From Pontibacter aydingkolensis (GTDB lineage Bacteria; Bacteroidota; Bacteroidia; Cytophagales; Hymenobacteraceae), in assembly GCF_019443125.1 (NCBI RefSeq), contig NZ_JAHYXK010000008.1:62001-126000 (forward strand): a DNA stretch of 64,000 bases. The letters are read 5' to 3'. The notes beneath the pieces were generated by a model. The model did no database searches and was not told the DNA's origin. It saw nothing but the letters and a program-made list of their open reading frames with translations. A program made the position numbers and the translations under genes. This document shows positions 51,623 to 61,346 of the stretch, in pieces. The first letter of the stretch is position 1, and each line of letters begins with the position of its first letter.

Positions 51623-52528
51623 ATGCCAATTAAAACCATAGATCCTAAAGAGACGAAAACCGCAGAGGTACACGCACTGCTTTTAGGCGCCATAGCGCCT
51701 AGGCCCATTGCTTTTGCCAGCACCACCGACCTGGAAGGAAACTTTAACCTAAGCCCTTTCAGTTTTTTTAACGTGTTCAGTGCCAAGCCTCCAATTCTGG
51801 TCTTCTCCCCTGCCCGTCGCGTGCGCGACAACACCAGCAAGCATACTTTAGAGAATGTAGAGCTCACGAAAGAAGTGGTGATTAACATCACCAATTTTGA
51901 TATTGTAGAGCAGATGTCGCTGGCCAGCACAGAGTATGATAAGGGTATAAATGAGTTTATAAAGGCCGGCTTAACTCCGGAAGCATCCGTTCTGGTCAAA
52001 GCTCCGCGTGTAAAAGAGGCGCCTGTTGCCTTTGAGTGTAAAGTAAACGACATTATCAGCCTTGGTCCTGAAGGCGGTGCAGGCAACCTGGTTATCTGTG
52101 AAGTGCTGTTGATGCACATAAATGAAAGTATATTGAACGAGGAAGGCAAGATAGACCCGTTTAAATTAGACGCTGTAGCCCGAATGGGAGGTGATTATTA
52201 TTTGCGCGCCAACGGAGATTGCATTTTTGAGCTTCCAAAACCAATCCGTAACAAAGGTATCGGTATAGACCAACTGCCGGAGTTTATTCGCAACAGCGCC
52301 ATACTTACCGGAAACAACTTAGCCAGACTCGGCAACTCCGAAACTATCCCAACTGATGAGGAAGTAGCTGAGTTTAAAGCTGACCCGCTGGTGGCTTATA
52401 CTTTTAATAAGTTTGGAAATGACAAAGCCTCGCAAAAGAAAGAACTGGAATTGCTTGGTAAAAAGCTACTGGAGAACAACCAGGTACAGGAAGCCTGGAA
52501 AGTGCTGCTATTGAGTGGGAAAGTATAA
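51623..52528 (+). CDS. Flavin reductase family protein (FMN-binding)
   Basis: A 301-residue protein with an N-terminal FMN-binding split-barrel domain of the flavin reductase-like family: LLGAIAPRPIAFASTTDLEG, NLSPFSFFNVFSAKPPILVFSP and NITNFDIVEQM. Members bind FMN and act as reductases or as oxidoreductases on small molecules. The C-terminal 100 residues have no assigned role. The start at 51623 fits the promoter. The gene is solitary and ends 7 bases before a very strong palindrome. Confidence 0.88.
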   Translation: MPIKTIDPKETKTAEVHALLLGAIAPRPIAFASTTDLEGNFNLSPFSFFNVFSAKPPILVFSPARRVRDNTSKHTLENVELTKEVVINITNFDIVEQMSLASTEYDKGINEFIKAGLTPEASVLVKAPRVKEAPVAFECKVNDIISLGPEGGAGNLVICEVLLMHINESILNEEGKIDPFKLDAVARMGGDYYLRANGDCIFELPKPIRNKGIGIDQLPEFIRNSAILTGNNLARLGNSETIPTDEEVAEFKADPLVAYTFNKFGNDKASQKKELELLGKKLLENNQVQEAWKVLLLSGKV

Positions 52529-52534
52529 ACTGGC

Positions 52535-52593
52535 TCCAACCACCCCTGCCCCTCTCCCGAAGCAAGTCCGGGAGAGGGGCAGGGGTGGTTGGA
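52535..52593. repeat. Perfect long palindrome, terminator-like
   Basis: Arms of 25 bases (52535-52559 and 52569-52593) match exactly with a 9-base loop (AAGCAAGTC). The stem is GC-rich (CACCCCTGCCCCTCTCCCG in the first arm). There is no T run after it, so it may be a dispersed REP-type element rather than a classical terminator. Similar C-rich sequence at 15254-15276 may be a relative. Confidence 0.85.
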
Positions 52594-52660
52594 CAACATA
52601 CTGCAGAACAATCCTGTCCATCCTATAATCCTGAAAATCCTGATTCAGACAAAAAAAGAA

Positions 52661-52687
52661 ACGCAACATATTGCGTCTCTACATTCC
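52661..52687. repeat. GACGCAA..TTGCGTC-type palindromic repeat, copy 1
   Basis: ACGCAACATATTGCGT followed by CTCTACATTCC. The same CGCAA-TATT-TTGCG core occurs at 62005-62028 and 62260-62288. The surroundings (52594-52785) otherwise show no gene, only short AT-rich repeated phrases such as ATCCTGAAAATCCTGATT. Confidence 0.7.
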
Positions 52688-52785
52688 TTTCAGCAAGTTT
52701 AGCAAAGTATAAATACTGCGGAGAAATCCTATTAATCAATCAAATCCCCATTAATCTGCGGTCAAAATCCCATTAATCACCGGTC

Positions 52786-54012
52786 CTAGTTACGTACTGC
52801 GATCATCAGCCCTAACTCTTTATAGCGCATACCAAATTTCTTAGCTATCTGGGAATTGGTTAAGCTGCCTTTGTAAATGTACACGCCGCTTCGGTAATGC
52901 TCGTTCATAAAAAGCACTTCGTTGATGCCGCCATACTTTGAGAATTCGTTGAAGATTGGTGTAAAGATATTGCTCAGCGCCTGTGTAGCGGTGCGGGGAA
53001 CCCTGGAGGCAATATTGGGTACGCAATAATGGATGATATCATACTTCCGGAAAACAGGCCTGCTATGAGAAGTCATTTCGGAGGTTTCGAAACAACCACC
53101 CTGGTCAATACACACATCTATAATAATAGACCCCGGGTTCATGTGAGCCACAACACCCTCCTCTACCATGCATGGCATGTGGCCTTCATCGGCTACCAGT
53201 GCCCCTATTACCACGTCTGCCTGCCTGATCTCGTGATACAAAACGGCTTTATCTAAAGTAGAAGTAAACAGCGGAGCACCAATATTATGCTTCAGGCGAC
53301 GCAGCTTGTAAATATGATTGTCGAAAACCTTTACCTCAGCCCCTAAACCCAGAGCAGCGCGTGCGGCGTATTCTGCTACAGTGCCAGCCCCCATTATAAC
53401 TACTTTGCTTGGTGCCACTCCGGTTATGCCGCCAAGTATAACCCCTTTGCCTTCGTTACTGCTGCTCAGGTATTCTGCAGCAATAAGCATCACGGTGCTA
53501 CCCGCGATCTCGCTCATAGCCCTTACCACCGGCTTCGACTCTGATTTATCACGGATTAGCTCAAACGAAATGGCATTTATCTTTTTACGCAACAGCGCAT
53601 TCACAAAATCTGCTGTCAGGCTGCCAAACTGAAGGGCGGATATGAGTGTTTGTCCCGGTCTGAAGTATTCAACCTCCTCGTAGGTTGGCGGGGCTATCTT
53701 AAGTATAATATCTGCTTCGTATACTTCTTCGGTAGAGTAAACAATTTTGGCGCCTGCCTCTGAGTACTCGTTATCTGAGAATTTGGACGGTCCACCGGCT
53801 CCTGCTTCGATGCGGATGCGGTGCCCGTAGTCGGTAAGTTGCTTTACGGCATCAGGTGTCAGGCCAATTCTGTTTTCTTGGAAAGATGATTCCTTAGGTA
53901 TACCGATAGAAAGGCTTCGGCGACGTTCCTCTACAGCCATCATCGACTCTTTGGGGTAAAGAGCCGGACTTGTGGCAAGTTTTCCCAGGTCTACGGCAAA
54001 CTTTTGCGTCAT
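52786..54012 (-). CDS. ald: Alanine dehydrogenase
   Basis: A 408-residue NAD-dependent enzyme interconverting alanine and pyruvate with ammonia. The N-terminal part has IGIPKESSFQENRIGLTPDAV (substrate-binding arginine) and GHRIRIEAGAG. The NAD-binding domain has VIMGAGTVAEYAARAALGLG and the substrate region VDVCIDQGGCFETS-like sequence (IIIDVCIDQGGCFETSEMT). It is about 35 residues longer at the N-terminus than classical Ald, which is usual in Cytophagales. It lies 1 base downstream of tsaE, in one unit with porX. Confidence 0.93.
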   Translation of the reverse strand: MTQKFAVDLGKLATSPALYPKESMMAVEERRRSLSIGIPKESSFQENRIGLTPDAVKQLTDYGHRIRIEAGAGGPSKFSDNEYSEAGAKIVYSTEEVYEADIILKIAPPTYEEVEYFRPGQTLISALQFGSLTADFVNALLRKKINAISFELIRDKSESKPVVRAMSEIAGSTVMLIAAEYLSSSNEGKGVILGGITGVAPSKVVIMGAGTVAEYAARAALGLGAEVKVFDNHIYKLRRLKHNIGAPLFTSTLDKAVLYHEIRQADVVIGALVADEGHMPCMVEEGVVAHMNPGSIIIDVCIDQGGCFETSEMTSHSRPVFRKYDIIHYCVPNIASRVPRTATQALSNIFTPIFNEFSKYGGINEVLFMNEHYRSGVYIYKGSLTNSQIAKKFGMRYKELGLMIAVRN

Positions 54013-54013
54013 G

Positions 54014-54460
54014 CTATACTTCGTTTATGGTCATGGTACGCACCTGGCCATCGGCATCAGGCTGCAACGTTACAAGCAGGTAGTGCTCCGGCAATAAACT
54101 CGGGATCATAGACGGCCACTCGATCAAACAGAGCCTGCCTGAGTCGAAATATTCCAACGCGCCTATGTCCAGTGCCTCACGCTCCTGATTTAACCTATAA
54201 AAATCAAAATGGTAAATTAGTTTCCCGTCAGTACCTGCGTATTCGTTCACAAGCGAAAAAGTAGGACTGCTTACATTGTCTTTTACACCTAGTTGGCGAC
54301 ATACTTCTTTTATCAGGGTTGTTTTGCCAGCGCCCATGGGCCCCTCAAAAAGTATGATCGGCTCGCTTTTAGCCTCCTCTATAAGCACAGAAGCCGCCGC
54401 TGGCAGATCAGCCAACGACGACATCGTGATAGTTTTTCTTTCTACTCCTGTATTATACAT
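54014..54460 (-). CDS. tsaE: tRNA threonylcarbamoyladenosine biosynthesis ATPase
   Basis: A 148-residue P-loop ATPase that works with TsaB and TsaD to make the t6A modification of tRNA. Walker A is FEGPMGAGKTTLIKE (residues 39-53), and VSSPTFSLVNEY and HFDFYRL are family marks; the Trp of LIEWPSMIP is conserved. Length is standard. The gene overlaps porX by 8 bases and is followed after 1 base by ald, so the three genes form an operon of unrelated functions. Confidence 0.95.
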   Translation of the reverse strand: MYNTGVERKTITMSSLADLPAAASVLIEEAKSEPIILFEGPMGAGKTTLIKEVCRQLGVKDNVSSPTFSLVNEYAGTDGKLIYHFDFYRLNQEREALDIGALEYFDSGRLCLIEWPSMIPSLLPEHYLLVTLQPDADGQVRTMTINEV

Positions 54461-56015
54461 TTTTAGGTGTAAGCGTGATAAACGGAATGATCACCTCCTC
54501 CAACGACACACCTCCGTGCTGGAACGTGTCTTTGTAATAATTAACATAGTAATTATAGTTGTTGGGGTACGCAAAAAAGTAATCCTCTATTGCGAACACA
54601 AACGTAGTGGAAACGTTTGCTTTTGGCAAGAAAAATCTCTCCGGTTTGCGCACTGTAAACACATCTTTATCGGTGTAACCCAGGTTCTTACCGTGCTTGT
54701 ACCTTAGGTTGGTATTGGTGTTGCGGTCTCCGATGATTTTAAAAGGCCTTTTTACACGAATAGTACCATGGTCTGTGGTGATTACTAGCTTGCCTTTTTT
54801 ATCGGCTATCATCTTCAGGGTATCGTACAACGGCGAGTGAAGGAACCATGACCTTGTAATAGAACGGTAAGCCGACTCGTCAGGGGCCAGTTCGCGTACC
54901 ATGTTACTGTCTGTGCGGGCATGCGAAAGCATATCCACGAAGTTGTAAACGATAACGTTAAGCTTGTTGCTATCCAGGTTACTAAACTTGTTCAGCAGGT
55001 CGCGGCCAGCCTGCACGTTGGTAATTTTATGGTAGCTGTGCTTGTCGGTAACCTTGTTCTGCTGAAACTGTATGTCCAGGAATTCGGATTCGTGCAGGTT
55101 TTTGCCTTCGTCCTCGTCGTCATATACCCACATATTCGGGTACTTCTTCGCAATCTCGGTTGGCATCATGCCAGAGAAAATAGCGTTACGGGCATAGGCT
55201 GTGGTAGTAGGAAGTATAGAGTAGAACATTTCCTCTGAGTCTACACTAAAGTATTCAGAGATCAGCGGTTCCAGAATCTTCCATTGGTCGTAGCGCAGGT
55301 TGTCGATCAACACAAAGTATACAGGCCGGTCCGTTTCTTTCATGATCGGAAAAACACGCTCTTTAAACAGCTGATGCGACATAAGCGGTACATCGTCGCT
55401 GTCGCCGTTTATCCAGTCTTCGTAGTTATCCATAATAAACTTAGCAAAGTTGGAGTTAGCCTCGTCTTTCTGCATGTTTATTACGTCTGCCATACTTTTA
55501 TTCTCTGTCTCGTCTATCTCCAGCTCCCAGAAAACAAGTTTCTTGTAAATGTCGGCCCATTCTCCCGGACTAAGGCGTTCGCCAAAAGCCATGCCCAACT
55601 GCCTGAAATCGCGCTGATAGCTCATGTTCGTCTTTTCAGACACCAAGCGCTTGTTATCCAGCACTTTTTTAACTGAAAGCAGAATCTGGTTCGGATTGAG
55701 AGGCTTTATCAGGTAATCGGTTATCTTAGATCCGATGGCTTCCTCCATAATGTGCTCTTCCTCACTTTTGGTGATCATGATCACAGGCACTGCCGGACGG
55801 ATGATTTTAAGCTCATTCAGGGTTTCCAGACCACTGATGCCTGGCATGTTTTCATCCAGAAAAACAATATCAAAATTCTTTTCCCGAAACTCCTCAATGG
55901 CATCTGCGCCACTGTTAACCGGGGTAATGTCATAGCCCTTATCCTCCAGAAAGAGAATATGTGGCTTAAGCAGGTCGATCTCATCATCGGCCCATAAAAT
56001 GTTATATCTTTGCAT
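54453..56015 (-). CDS. porX: PorX, response regulator with PglZ-like phosphatase domain (type IX secretion)
   Basis: A 520-residue two-domain protein. Residues 1-120 are a CheY-like receiver with acidic D10, D11, phospho-acceptor D54 (FLDENMPG) and K105 in LIKPL. After a helical linker, residues from about 200 form a PglZ/alkaline-phosphatase-like domain, with the nucleophile region TTTAYARNAIFSG (Thr 270-272), ITTDHGT and RYKHGKNLG. PorX works with PorY to control the type IX secretion system in Bacteroidota and hydrolyses phosphonucleotides. No other T9SS gene is in the window. It is the first gene of the operon with tsaE and ald. Confidence 0.95.
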   Translation of the reverse strand: MQRYNILWADDEIDLLKPHILFLEDKGYDITPVNSGADAIEEFREKNFDIVFLDENMPGISGLETLNELKIIRPAVPVIMITKSEEEHIMEEAIGSKITDYLIKPLNPNQILLSVKKVLDNKRLVSEKTNMSYQRDFRQLGMAFGERLSPGEWADIYKKLVFWELEIDETENKSMADVINMQKDEANSNFAKFIMDNYEDWINGDSDDVPLMSHQLFKERVFPIMKETDRPVYFVLIDNLRYDQWKILEPLISEYFSVDSEEMFYSILPTTTAYARNAIFSGMMPTEIAKKYPNMWVYDDEDEGKNLHESEFLDIQFQQNKVTDKHSYHKITNVQAGRDLLNKFSNLDSNKLNVIVYNFVDMLSHARTDSNMVRELAPDESAYRSITRSWFLHSPLYDTLKMIADKKGKLVITTDHGTIRVKRPFKIIGDRNTNTNLRYKHGKNLGYTDKDVFTVRKPERFFLPKANVSTTFVFAIEDYFFAYPNNYNYYVNYYKDTFQHGGVSLEEVIIPFITLTPKNV

Positions 56016-56343
56016 AGTTTTATCTGAATAAATTGCTAAATGGCTTAACTGTTTAGTTTTTACTTAGTTATATTCTCATAAAGTACTGGGTTGGCGGATC
56101 TCTAAGAACTATACCTGTATACACGAATAGATTTACTTTAAAGTATAACTTAGGTTACTTTTAATACTAAACATGCTTTTTTATTCTTTCTAATCTGGCT
56201 ACACTATTTTAAAGTATAAACCTGTATCGTAAAAGTATAGATAGCCGGTTAAAATGCTATGAAAGATTAAATCCGGATGCTTAACCAGCTAACAATTAAC
56301 CAAATTAACAGTTTAACAATCAAACAACTCAACCACCTGCTCT
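56016..56343. other. Divergent intergenic region between porX and the HD-domain gene
   Basis: AT-rich, no gene. It contains the AAGTATA word four times and a low-complexity stretch of AACAATTAACCAAATTAACA type near 56285-56335. It must contain the promoters of both divergent genes, but no exact TAnnTTTG box was picked out. Confidence 0.4.
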
Positions 56344-57573
56344 GTGAATAAAAAGAAAATATTCAATGATCCTGTTTACGGGTTTATAACTGTTCCAACC
56401 GATCTTATTTTCGACATCATTGATCACCCCTACTTTCAGCGCCTCCGCCGCATTAAACAGCTGGGCTTAACTGAAATGGTTTACCCCGGTGCACTGCATA
56501 CGCGTTTTCATCATGCGCTGGGTGCCATGCACCTGATGAACACCGCCTTAAATACTCTAAAGAGTAAAAATAACGAAATTTCCGATAAAGAATTTGAGGC
56601 ATCGCTTATTGCCATACTTTTGCACGACATCGGCCACGGCCCCTTTTCGCACGCACTTGAGACGGCTATATTTAAAAATGTGCACCACGAGCACCTATCG
56701 CTGCACATTATGCATTTACTTAACGAGCAATTTGACGGGAGGCTGAGTCTGGCGATTGAGATATTTACAGGCAATTACCACCGTAAGTTTTTCCACCAAC
56801 TGGTTTCAAGCCAGCTAGACGTTGACAGACTGGATTACCTGAACCGCGACAGCTTTTATACTGGTGTATACGAAGGAAAGATAGGCGCAGACCGGATTAT
56901 TAAAATGCTGGATGTTGCCAACGATAAACTGGTGGTAGAGGAAAAAGGTGTTTATAGTATAGAGAACTTCCTGGTAAGCCGTCGCCTGATGTACTGGCAG
57001 GTATACTTGCATAAAACGGTTATCAGCGCCGAGAACATGGTGTTGCGTGTAGTGCAGCGTGCCCGCGAACTGGTACAGAAAGGCATCAACGTACCTGCCA
57101 GCCCCTGCCTTAAATTTTTTCTGACCTCTGATGTAACCATGCAGGATTTCCAGCAAGACAGCAGCATTCTGGAGCGTTTCGTTAGCCTTGACGACCATGA
57201 TGTTTGGAGTGGCATCAAAGAATGGGCCTACCACCCTGACAAGATACTCTCTTACCTGGCCAACAGTATACTTAATCGCAAATTGTTTAAAGTGGTTATC
57301 TCTAACCAACCTATTGATGCAGAACTGCAACTGGGCATAAGCGAACTGGTGCAATCGCAGTTTAATATTGGAGAGGAAGAAATTAAATACCTGATGATAG
57401 CCGGGAAGATAGGCAATAATGCCTATGATGTAGAAGGCCAGACTATTGATATGCTGACCAAGTCAGGTTATGTGATAGATGTAGCTGAGGCTTCTGATCT
57501 GCCAAACATCCGGGCACTAAGCAATAAGGTAGAGAAATACTACGTGTGCTACCCGAAGGAGGCGGCGCATTGA
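56344..57573 (+). CDS. HD-domain phosphohydrolase (dNTPase-like)
   Basis: A 409-residue protein of the HD superfamily, YdhJ/YwfO-like. The metal site is H56/H57 in LHTRFHHALGAMHLM, HD at 94-95 in LLHDIGHGPFSHALE, and a later Asp in LDVDRLDYLNRDSFYTGV. Related enzymes hydrolyse deoxynucleoside triphosphates. The start is a GTG at 56344, directly followed by the family N-terminus KKIFNDPVYGFI, so the GTG is convincing. It is transcribed alone, divergent from porX. Confidence 0.9.
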   Translation: MNKKKIFNDPVYGFITVPTDLIFDIIDHPYFQRLRRIKQLGLTEMVYPGALHTRFHHALGAMHLMNTALNTLKSKNNEISDKEFEASLIAILLHDIGHGPFSHALETAIFKNVHHEHLSLHIMHLLNEQFDGRLSLAIEIFTGNYHRKFFHQLVSSQLDVDRLDYLNRDSFYTGVYEGKIGADRIIKMLDVANDKLVVEEKGVYSIENFLVSRRLMYWQVYLHKTVISAENMVLRVVQRARELVQKGINVPASPCLKFFLTSDVTMQDFQQDSSILERFVSLDDHDVWSGIKEWAYHPDKILSYLANSILNRKLFKVVISNQPIDAELQLGISELVQSQFNIGEEEIKYLMIAGKIGNNAYDVEGQTIDMLTKSGYVIDVAEASDLPNIRALSNKVEKYYVCYPKEAAH

Positions 57574-57961
57574 TTCCACCAGATGCAATTAGAGGTTGCG
57601 TTGATGATACAGTTTCAGTAATGCAGCCTGCTTGCGGGCAGAAGGCACAATATATCCTTCCGCTAGCTGAAATCTGGCGGAAGGAATCAACTGGTATCAT
57701 TTAATCACCGAGATTTTCAAAACTAATATCCGAAGCAGCGGCTTTTTAGACCTAGCAACTTGCGCAGCTCCTGCTAGCGTTTGGCAGGCAACAATAGTAT
57801 TCAAGCAACTCTCTCCCTCTTCATCCGAAAGTTATATATCAAATAATGAATGGCACTATAGCAACAAGTTGATACCAATGAGTATAGGCAAGTTTACTTT
57901 TTTGTTAAGTTTGCATCCCTGAAGCATTAGCACTTTTAAGTTTTTGCTATAATTTTACAAA
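57574..57961. other. Intergenic region before lpxD
   Basis: No gene. A hairpin of 9-base arms (TCCTTCCGC at 57655-57663, GCGGAAGGA at 57677-57685) lacks a T run, so its role as terminator is doubtful. Just before lpxD, TATAATTTTA (57948-57957) resembles a -7 box but lacks the final G. Confidence 0.4.
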
Positions 57962-58984
57962 ATGGAATTTACCGTTCAACAGGTTGCTGACCTTCTGCAG
58001 GGAAAAGTAGAAGGAGACAATACCATAAAGGTCAGCACATTAGCTAAAATAGAGGAGGCCAAACAAGGTGCTCTTGCTTTTTTATCCAATACTAAATACG
58101 AACCATTTCTTTACAATACGCAGGCCAGTGCAGTTATAGTTGCCCATAATCTAGAGCTTAAACAACCTGTAACTGCTGCCCTTATTCGTGTTGAAGATCC
58201 TTATACAAGCTTCTCTACTCTACTGCAGTATTACCAGACAGCTGTGATTGCCTCTAAGGCAGGCGCAGAAGAGCCGTGTTTTATCGGCCAGGGATCTGTT
58301 GTAGGCGATAATTATTACCGTGGCGCCTTTTCATACATTGGCGCAAACTGCAAAATCGGTGAGAATGTAAAGATATTCCCGCAGGTATACATTGGCGATA
58401 ACGTTACTATTGGCGATAACACCACCATTTTTGCAGGTGTCAAGCTCTATACCAACACCGTGGTTGGCAACAACTGCACCATCCATAGCGGTGCCGTACT
58501 TGGCAGCGATGGCTTTGGCTGGGCGCCTCAGGCAGACGGCACCTACAAAGCTGTGCCGCAAATTGGCAATGTAGTGCTGGAAGACGATATTTCTATTGGC
58601 GCCAACACTACTATAGACTGTGCTACCATGGGATCGACTATCATCCGTAAAGGCTCCAAAATAGATAACCTGGTGCAGATTGCCCATAACGTGGAGATTG
58701 GCCAGCACACCGTAGTTGCCTCCCAAACAGGAATTTCGGGTTCTACCAAAATTGGAAACAACTGCGTGATTGCCGGCCAGGTTGGTATTGTGGGCCATAT
58801 TACCATAGCAGATAAAACCACCATTGGTGCACAGTCCGGTGTATCAAAATCAGTAAAAGAATCAGGTAACATTATACAAGGCTCTCCGGCATTCGACTAC
58901 AAGCAAAACCTGCGTGCCATGACGGTTTTCCGCAAACTGCCGGAGCTACAGCGCGAACTGGAATTGCTGAAAGAGAAAGTATAG
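57962..58984 (+). CDS. lpxD: UDP-3-O-(3-hydroxyacyl)glucosamine N-acyltransferase
   Basis: A 340-residue enzyme of lipid A synthesis that adds the second 3-hydroxyacyl chain to UDP-3-O-acyl-glucosamine. It has the N-terminal uridine-binding domain ([18 protein letters not shown]) and a left-handed beta-helix with hexapeptide repeats from about residue 105 ([20 protein letters not shown]). The catalytic histidine is in [16 protein letters not shown] and DGFGWAPQ is conserved. It is followed by lpxC-fabZ and lpxA, all on the same strand. Confidence 0.96.
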   Translation: MEFTVQQVADLLQGKVEGDNTIKVSTLAKIEEAKQGALAFLSNTKYEPFLYNTQASAVIVAHNLELKQPVTAALIRVEDPYTSFSTLLQYYQTAVIASKAGAEEPCFIGQGSVVGDNYYRGAFSYIGANCKIGENVKIFPQVYIGDNVTIGDNTTIFAGVKLYTNTVVGNNCTIHSGAVLGSDGFGWAPQADGTYKAVPQIGNVVLEDDISIGANTTIDCATMGSTIIRKGSKIDNLVQIAHNVEIGQHTVVASQTGISGSTKIGNNCVIAGQVGIVGHITIADKTTIGAQSGVSKSVKESGNIIQGSPAFDYKQNLRAMTVFRKLPELQRELELLKEKV

Positions 58985-59163
58985 CCGGTTTATACTTTGG
59001 TAACACGCGTTGCCCATTAAAATAAATTGGCAAGGTGGTGGATTATGTCTTAAGTTTGCAGCGGCAAAAGGTTAAACTCAGCGGCTTACAAATAGAAACA
59101 AAGCGTTAGCCCCATAGCCGGCTCCCGTTAACAGAAGAGAGAAATACGACTACAGATACGTGA

Positions 59164-60558
59164 ATGAACGATAAACAGCATACTATCAAGGCCCCGGTAA
59201 CTGTATCCGGTATAGGTTTGCATACAGGTGTGGTTTCTAACATGACGTTTAAACCGGCTCCTATCAACCATGGGTACAAGTTTCAGCGCATTGATTTACC
59301 CGGCCAGCCTATTGTAGCCGCTGACGTTGATAACGTGGTGGATCTTTCGAGAGGCACTACCATTGAGCAGAACGGAGCCAGAGTGCATACTATTGAGCAT
59401 ACTTTAGCTGCGCTGGTTGGTTTACAGATAGATAATGTGCTGATTGAACTGGACGGACCTGAACCTCCGATCATGGATGGTTCTTCTATTGAGTTTGTAA
59501 AGCCTCTAATGGAAGTTGGCCTGGAGGAGCAAAACGCGCTTCGCAACTATTTCGAGATCACCAAAGGCCTTAGCTACAAAGATGATAGCCGTGGGGTAGA
59601 GATTGCTGCACTTCCGCTGGATGATTATCGCCTTACTACCATGGTAGACTACAACTCGCCTATACTTGGTAGCCAGCATGCTTCTATCACGCACATGGAC
59701 CAGTTTGTAGATGAGATCGCACCGTGCCGCACATTTGTGTTCCTGCACGAGTTGGAGGCCCTGTACAAGCAAAACCTGATCAAAGGCGGAGATTTGGATA
59801 ATGCCATCGTAATTGTGGACCGTGTAGTGCAGGATGAAGAACTGGACTATCTGTCTGATCTGCTGAAGAAACCGAAGGTAGAAGTAAAAGAGGAAGGTAT
59901 ACTTAACAATACTGAGCTTCGCTTTAAAAACGAGCCGGCACGCCACAAGCTACTTGACCTGATGGGAGACCTAGCCCTGATCGGACGCCCGATTAAAGGA
60001 CAGATACTGGCGGCACGCCCTGGCCACGCAGCAAATGTTGCCTTTGCCAAGAAGGTAAAGAGAATGATCCATGAGGCTACGATCAAAAACGTGCCTAACT
60101 ACGATCCGAAGAAAAAACCGGTGATGGATATCAATCAGATTTCGGCTACTTTGCCGCATCGTTATCCATTTCTGCTGATAGATAAAATCATACACTTAGA
60201 CGAAACAACGGTTACAGGCGTTAAGAACGTGACCATGAACGAGCCTTTCTTCCAGGGCCACTTCCCCGGGAACCCGGTTTTGCCTGGCGTGATCCAGATT
60301 GAGGCCATGGCCCAGACTGGCGGGATTCTTGTTCTGAACACTGTTGAGAACCCTGAAGATTACTGGACTTACTTCCTGGGCATTGATAAATGCCGCTTTA
60401 AGCGCAAGGTTATACCTGGCGATACCATAGTATTTAAATGTGAACTGCTGGCTCCAATCAAACGTGGAATTGCCAAAATGAGCGGTCAGGCTTTTGTAGC
60501 CGGCCAGCTGGTGATGGAAGCTGAAATGTCGGCAAGTATAGTAAAGAAAGACGTATGA
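59164..60558 (+). CDS. lpxC/fabZ: Bifunctional LpxC deacetylase / FabZ dehydratase
   Basis: A 464-residue fusion typical of Bacteroidota. Residues 1-305 are LpxC, the zinc-dependent UDP-3-O-acyl-GlcNAc deacetylase (VTVSGIGLHTGVVSNMTF, THTIEHTLAAL-like HTIEHTLAALVGLQ, DGSSIEFVKPL). The C-terminal part from about 320 is FabZ, the 3-hydroxyacyl-ACP dehydratase: LPHRYPFLLIDKIIHL with the catalytic His, and FFQGHFPGNPVLPGVIQIEA with the catalytic Glu. One gene thus makes lipid A precursor and the unsaturated acyl chain step. The stop overlaps lpxA by 4 bases (ATGA). Confidence 0.96.
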   Translation: MNDKQHTIKAPVTVSGIGLHTGVVSNMTFKPAPINHGYKFQRIDLPGQPIVAADVDNVVDLSRGTTIEQNGARVHTIEHTLAALVGLQIDNVLIELDGPEPPIMDGSSIEFVKPLMEVGLEEQNALRNYFEITKGLSYKDDSRGVEIAALPLDDYRLTTMVDYNSPILGSQHASITHMDQFVDEIAPCRTFVFLHELEALYKQNLIKGGDLDNAIVIVDRVVQDEELDYLSDLLKKPKVEVKEEGILNNTELRFKNEPARHKLLDLMGDLALIGRPIKGQILAARPGHAANVAFAKKVKRMIHEATIKNVPNYDPKKKPVMDINQISATLPHRYPFLLIDKIIHLDETTVTGVKNVTMNEPFFQGHFPGNPVLPGVIQIEAMAQTGGILVLNTVENPEDYWTYFLGIDKCRFKRKVIPGDTIVFKCELLAPIKRGIAKMSGQAFVAGQLVMEAEMSASIVKKDV

Positions 60559-61346
60559 ACCAGCCATTAGCTTACGTACACCCAGAGGCAAAAATTGCAC
60601 AAAACGTTGTAATTGAGCCATTTGCCAGCATTCATAAAAATGTGGAAATTGGCGAAGGCACTTGGATTGGCCCGAACGCGGTAATCATGGAAGGTGCCCG
60701 CATTGGCAAAAATTGCAAGATTTTTCCTGGAGCGGTAGTTTCTTCTGTACCACAGGACCTGAAGTTTGCCGGTGAGGTTACCACCACGCACATTGGTGAC
60801 AATACGGTTATTAGGGAGTGTGTTACGGTCAGCCGCGGCACCATTGATAAAATGAAGACCGTAATCGGCCAGAATTGCCTCATTATGGCTTACGCACACG
60901 TAGCCCATGACTGCATTGTAGGAGATAACTGCATTGTAGGCAATGCCGTGCAAATGGCCGGCCACGTAGAGGTTGGCGACCATGCCATTATCAGCGCAGC
61001 TACGTTGGTACATCAGTTTGCAAAGATCGGTGTACATGCCATGATCTCCGGTGGCTCTCTTGTTCTTAAGGATGTTCCTCCGTTTGTAAAGGCAGCCCGC
61101 GAGCCACTTTCGTATGCAGGAATAAACTCGGTTGGCCTGCGCCGCAGAGGCTTTACCAGCGAGCAGATAAACGAGATACAGCAAATCTACCGTATCCTGT
61201 TTATGAGCGGTTTAAACAACTCTCAGGCCCTGGATAAGATAGAACTGGAGTTACCGCCAAGTAAAGAGCGCGACGAAGTGGTTAACTTCCTGCGTAATTC
61301 CGGCCGTGGCGTTATCAGAAGCTATTTCTCAAAAGATGCAAATTAA
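60555..61346 (+). CDS. lpxA: UDP-N-acetylglucosamine acyltransferase
   Basis: A 263-residue enzyme that starts lipid A synthesis by O-acylating UDP-GlcNAc. It is a left-handed beta-helix protein with the LpxA N-terminus (YVHPEAKIAQNVVIEPFASI), the conserved IREC.T.SRGT (TVIRECVTVSRGT) and the catalytic His in YAHVAHDCIVGDNCI. A helical C-terminus follows (from about 190). It overlaps the fusion gene before it and the ABC ATPase gene after it, forming a translationally coupled operon. Confidence 0.96.
   Translation: MNQPLAYVHPEAKIAQNVVIEPFASIHKNVEIGEGTWIGPNAVIMEGARIGKNCKIFPGAVVSSVPQDLKFAGEVTTTHIGDNTVIRECVTVSRGTIDKMKTVIGQNCLIMAYAHVAHDCIVGDNCIVGNAVQMAGHVEVGDHAIISAATLVHQFAKIGVHAMISGGSLVLKDVPPFVKAAREPLSYAGINSVGLRRRGFTSEQINEIQQIYRILFMSGLNNSQALDKIELELPPSKERDEVVNFLRNSGRGVIRSYFSKDAN

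Noticed and set aside
51553..52149. A 198-codon minus-strand frame opposite the flavin reductase gene
   Set aside because: Serine-rich, low-complexity product typical of an antisense shadow; the plus strand encodes a clear FMN-binding protein.
56815..57354. A 179-codon minus-strand frame inside the HD-domain gene
   Set aside because: The HD-domain protein is intact and explains the codon structure; the antisense product has no recognisable motif.
60567..61184. A 205-codon minus-strand frame inside lpxA
   Set aside because: It mirrors the hexapeptide repeats of lpxA and has no independent features.
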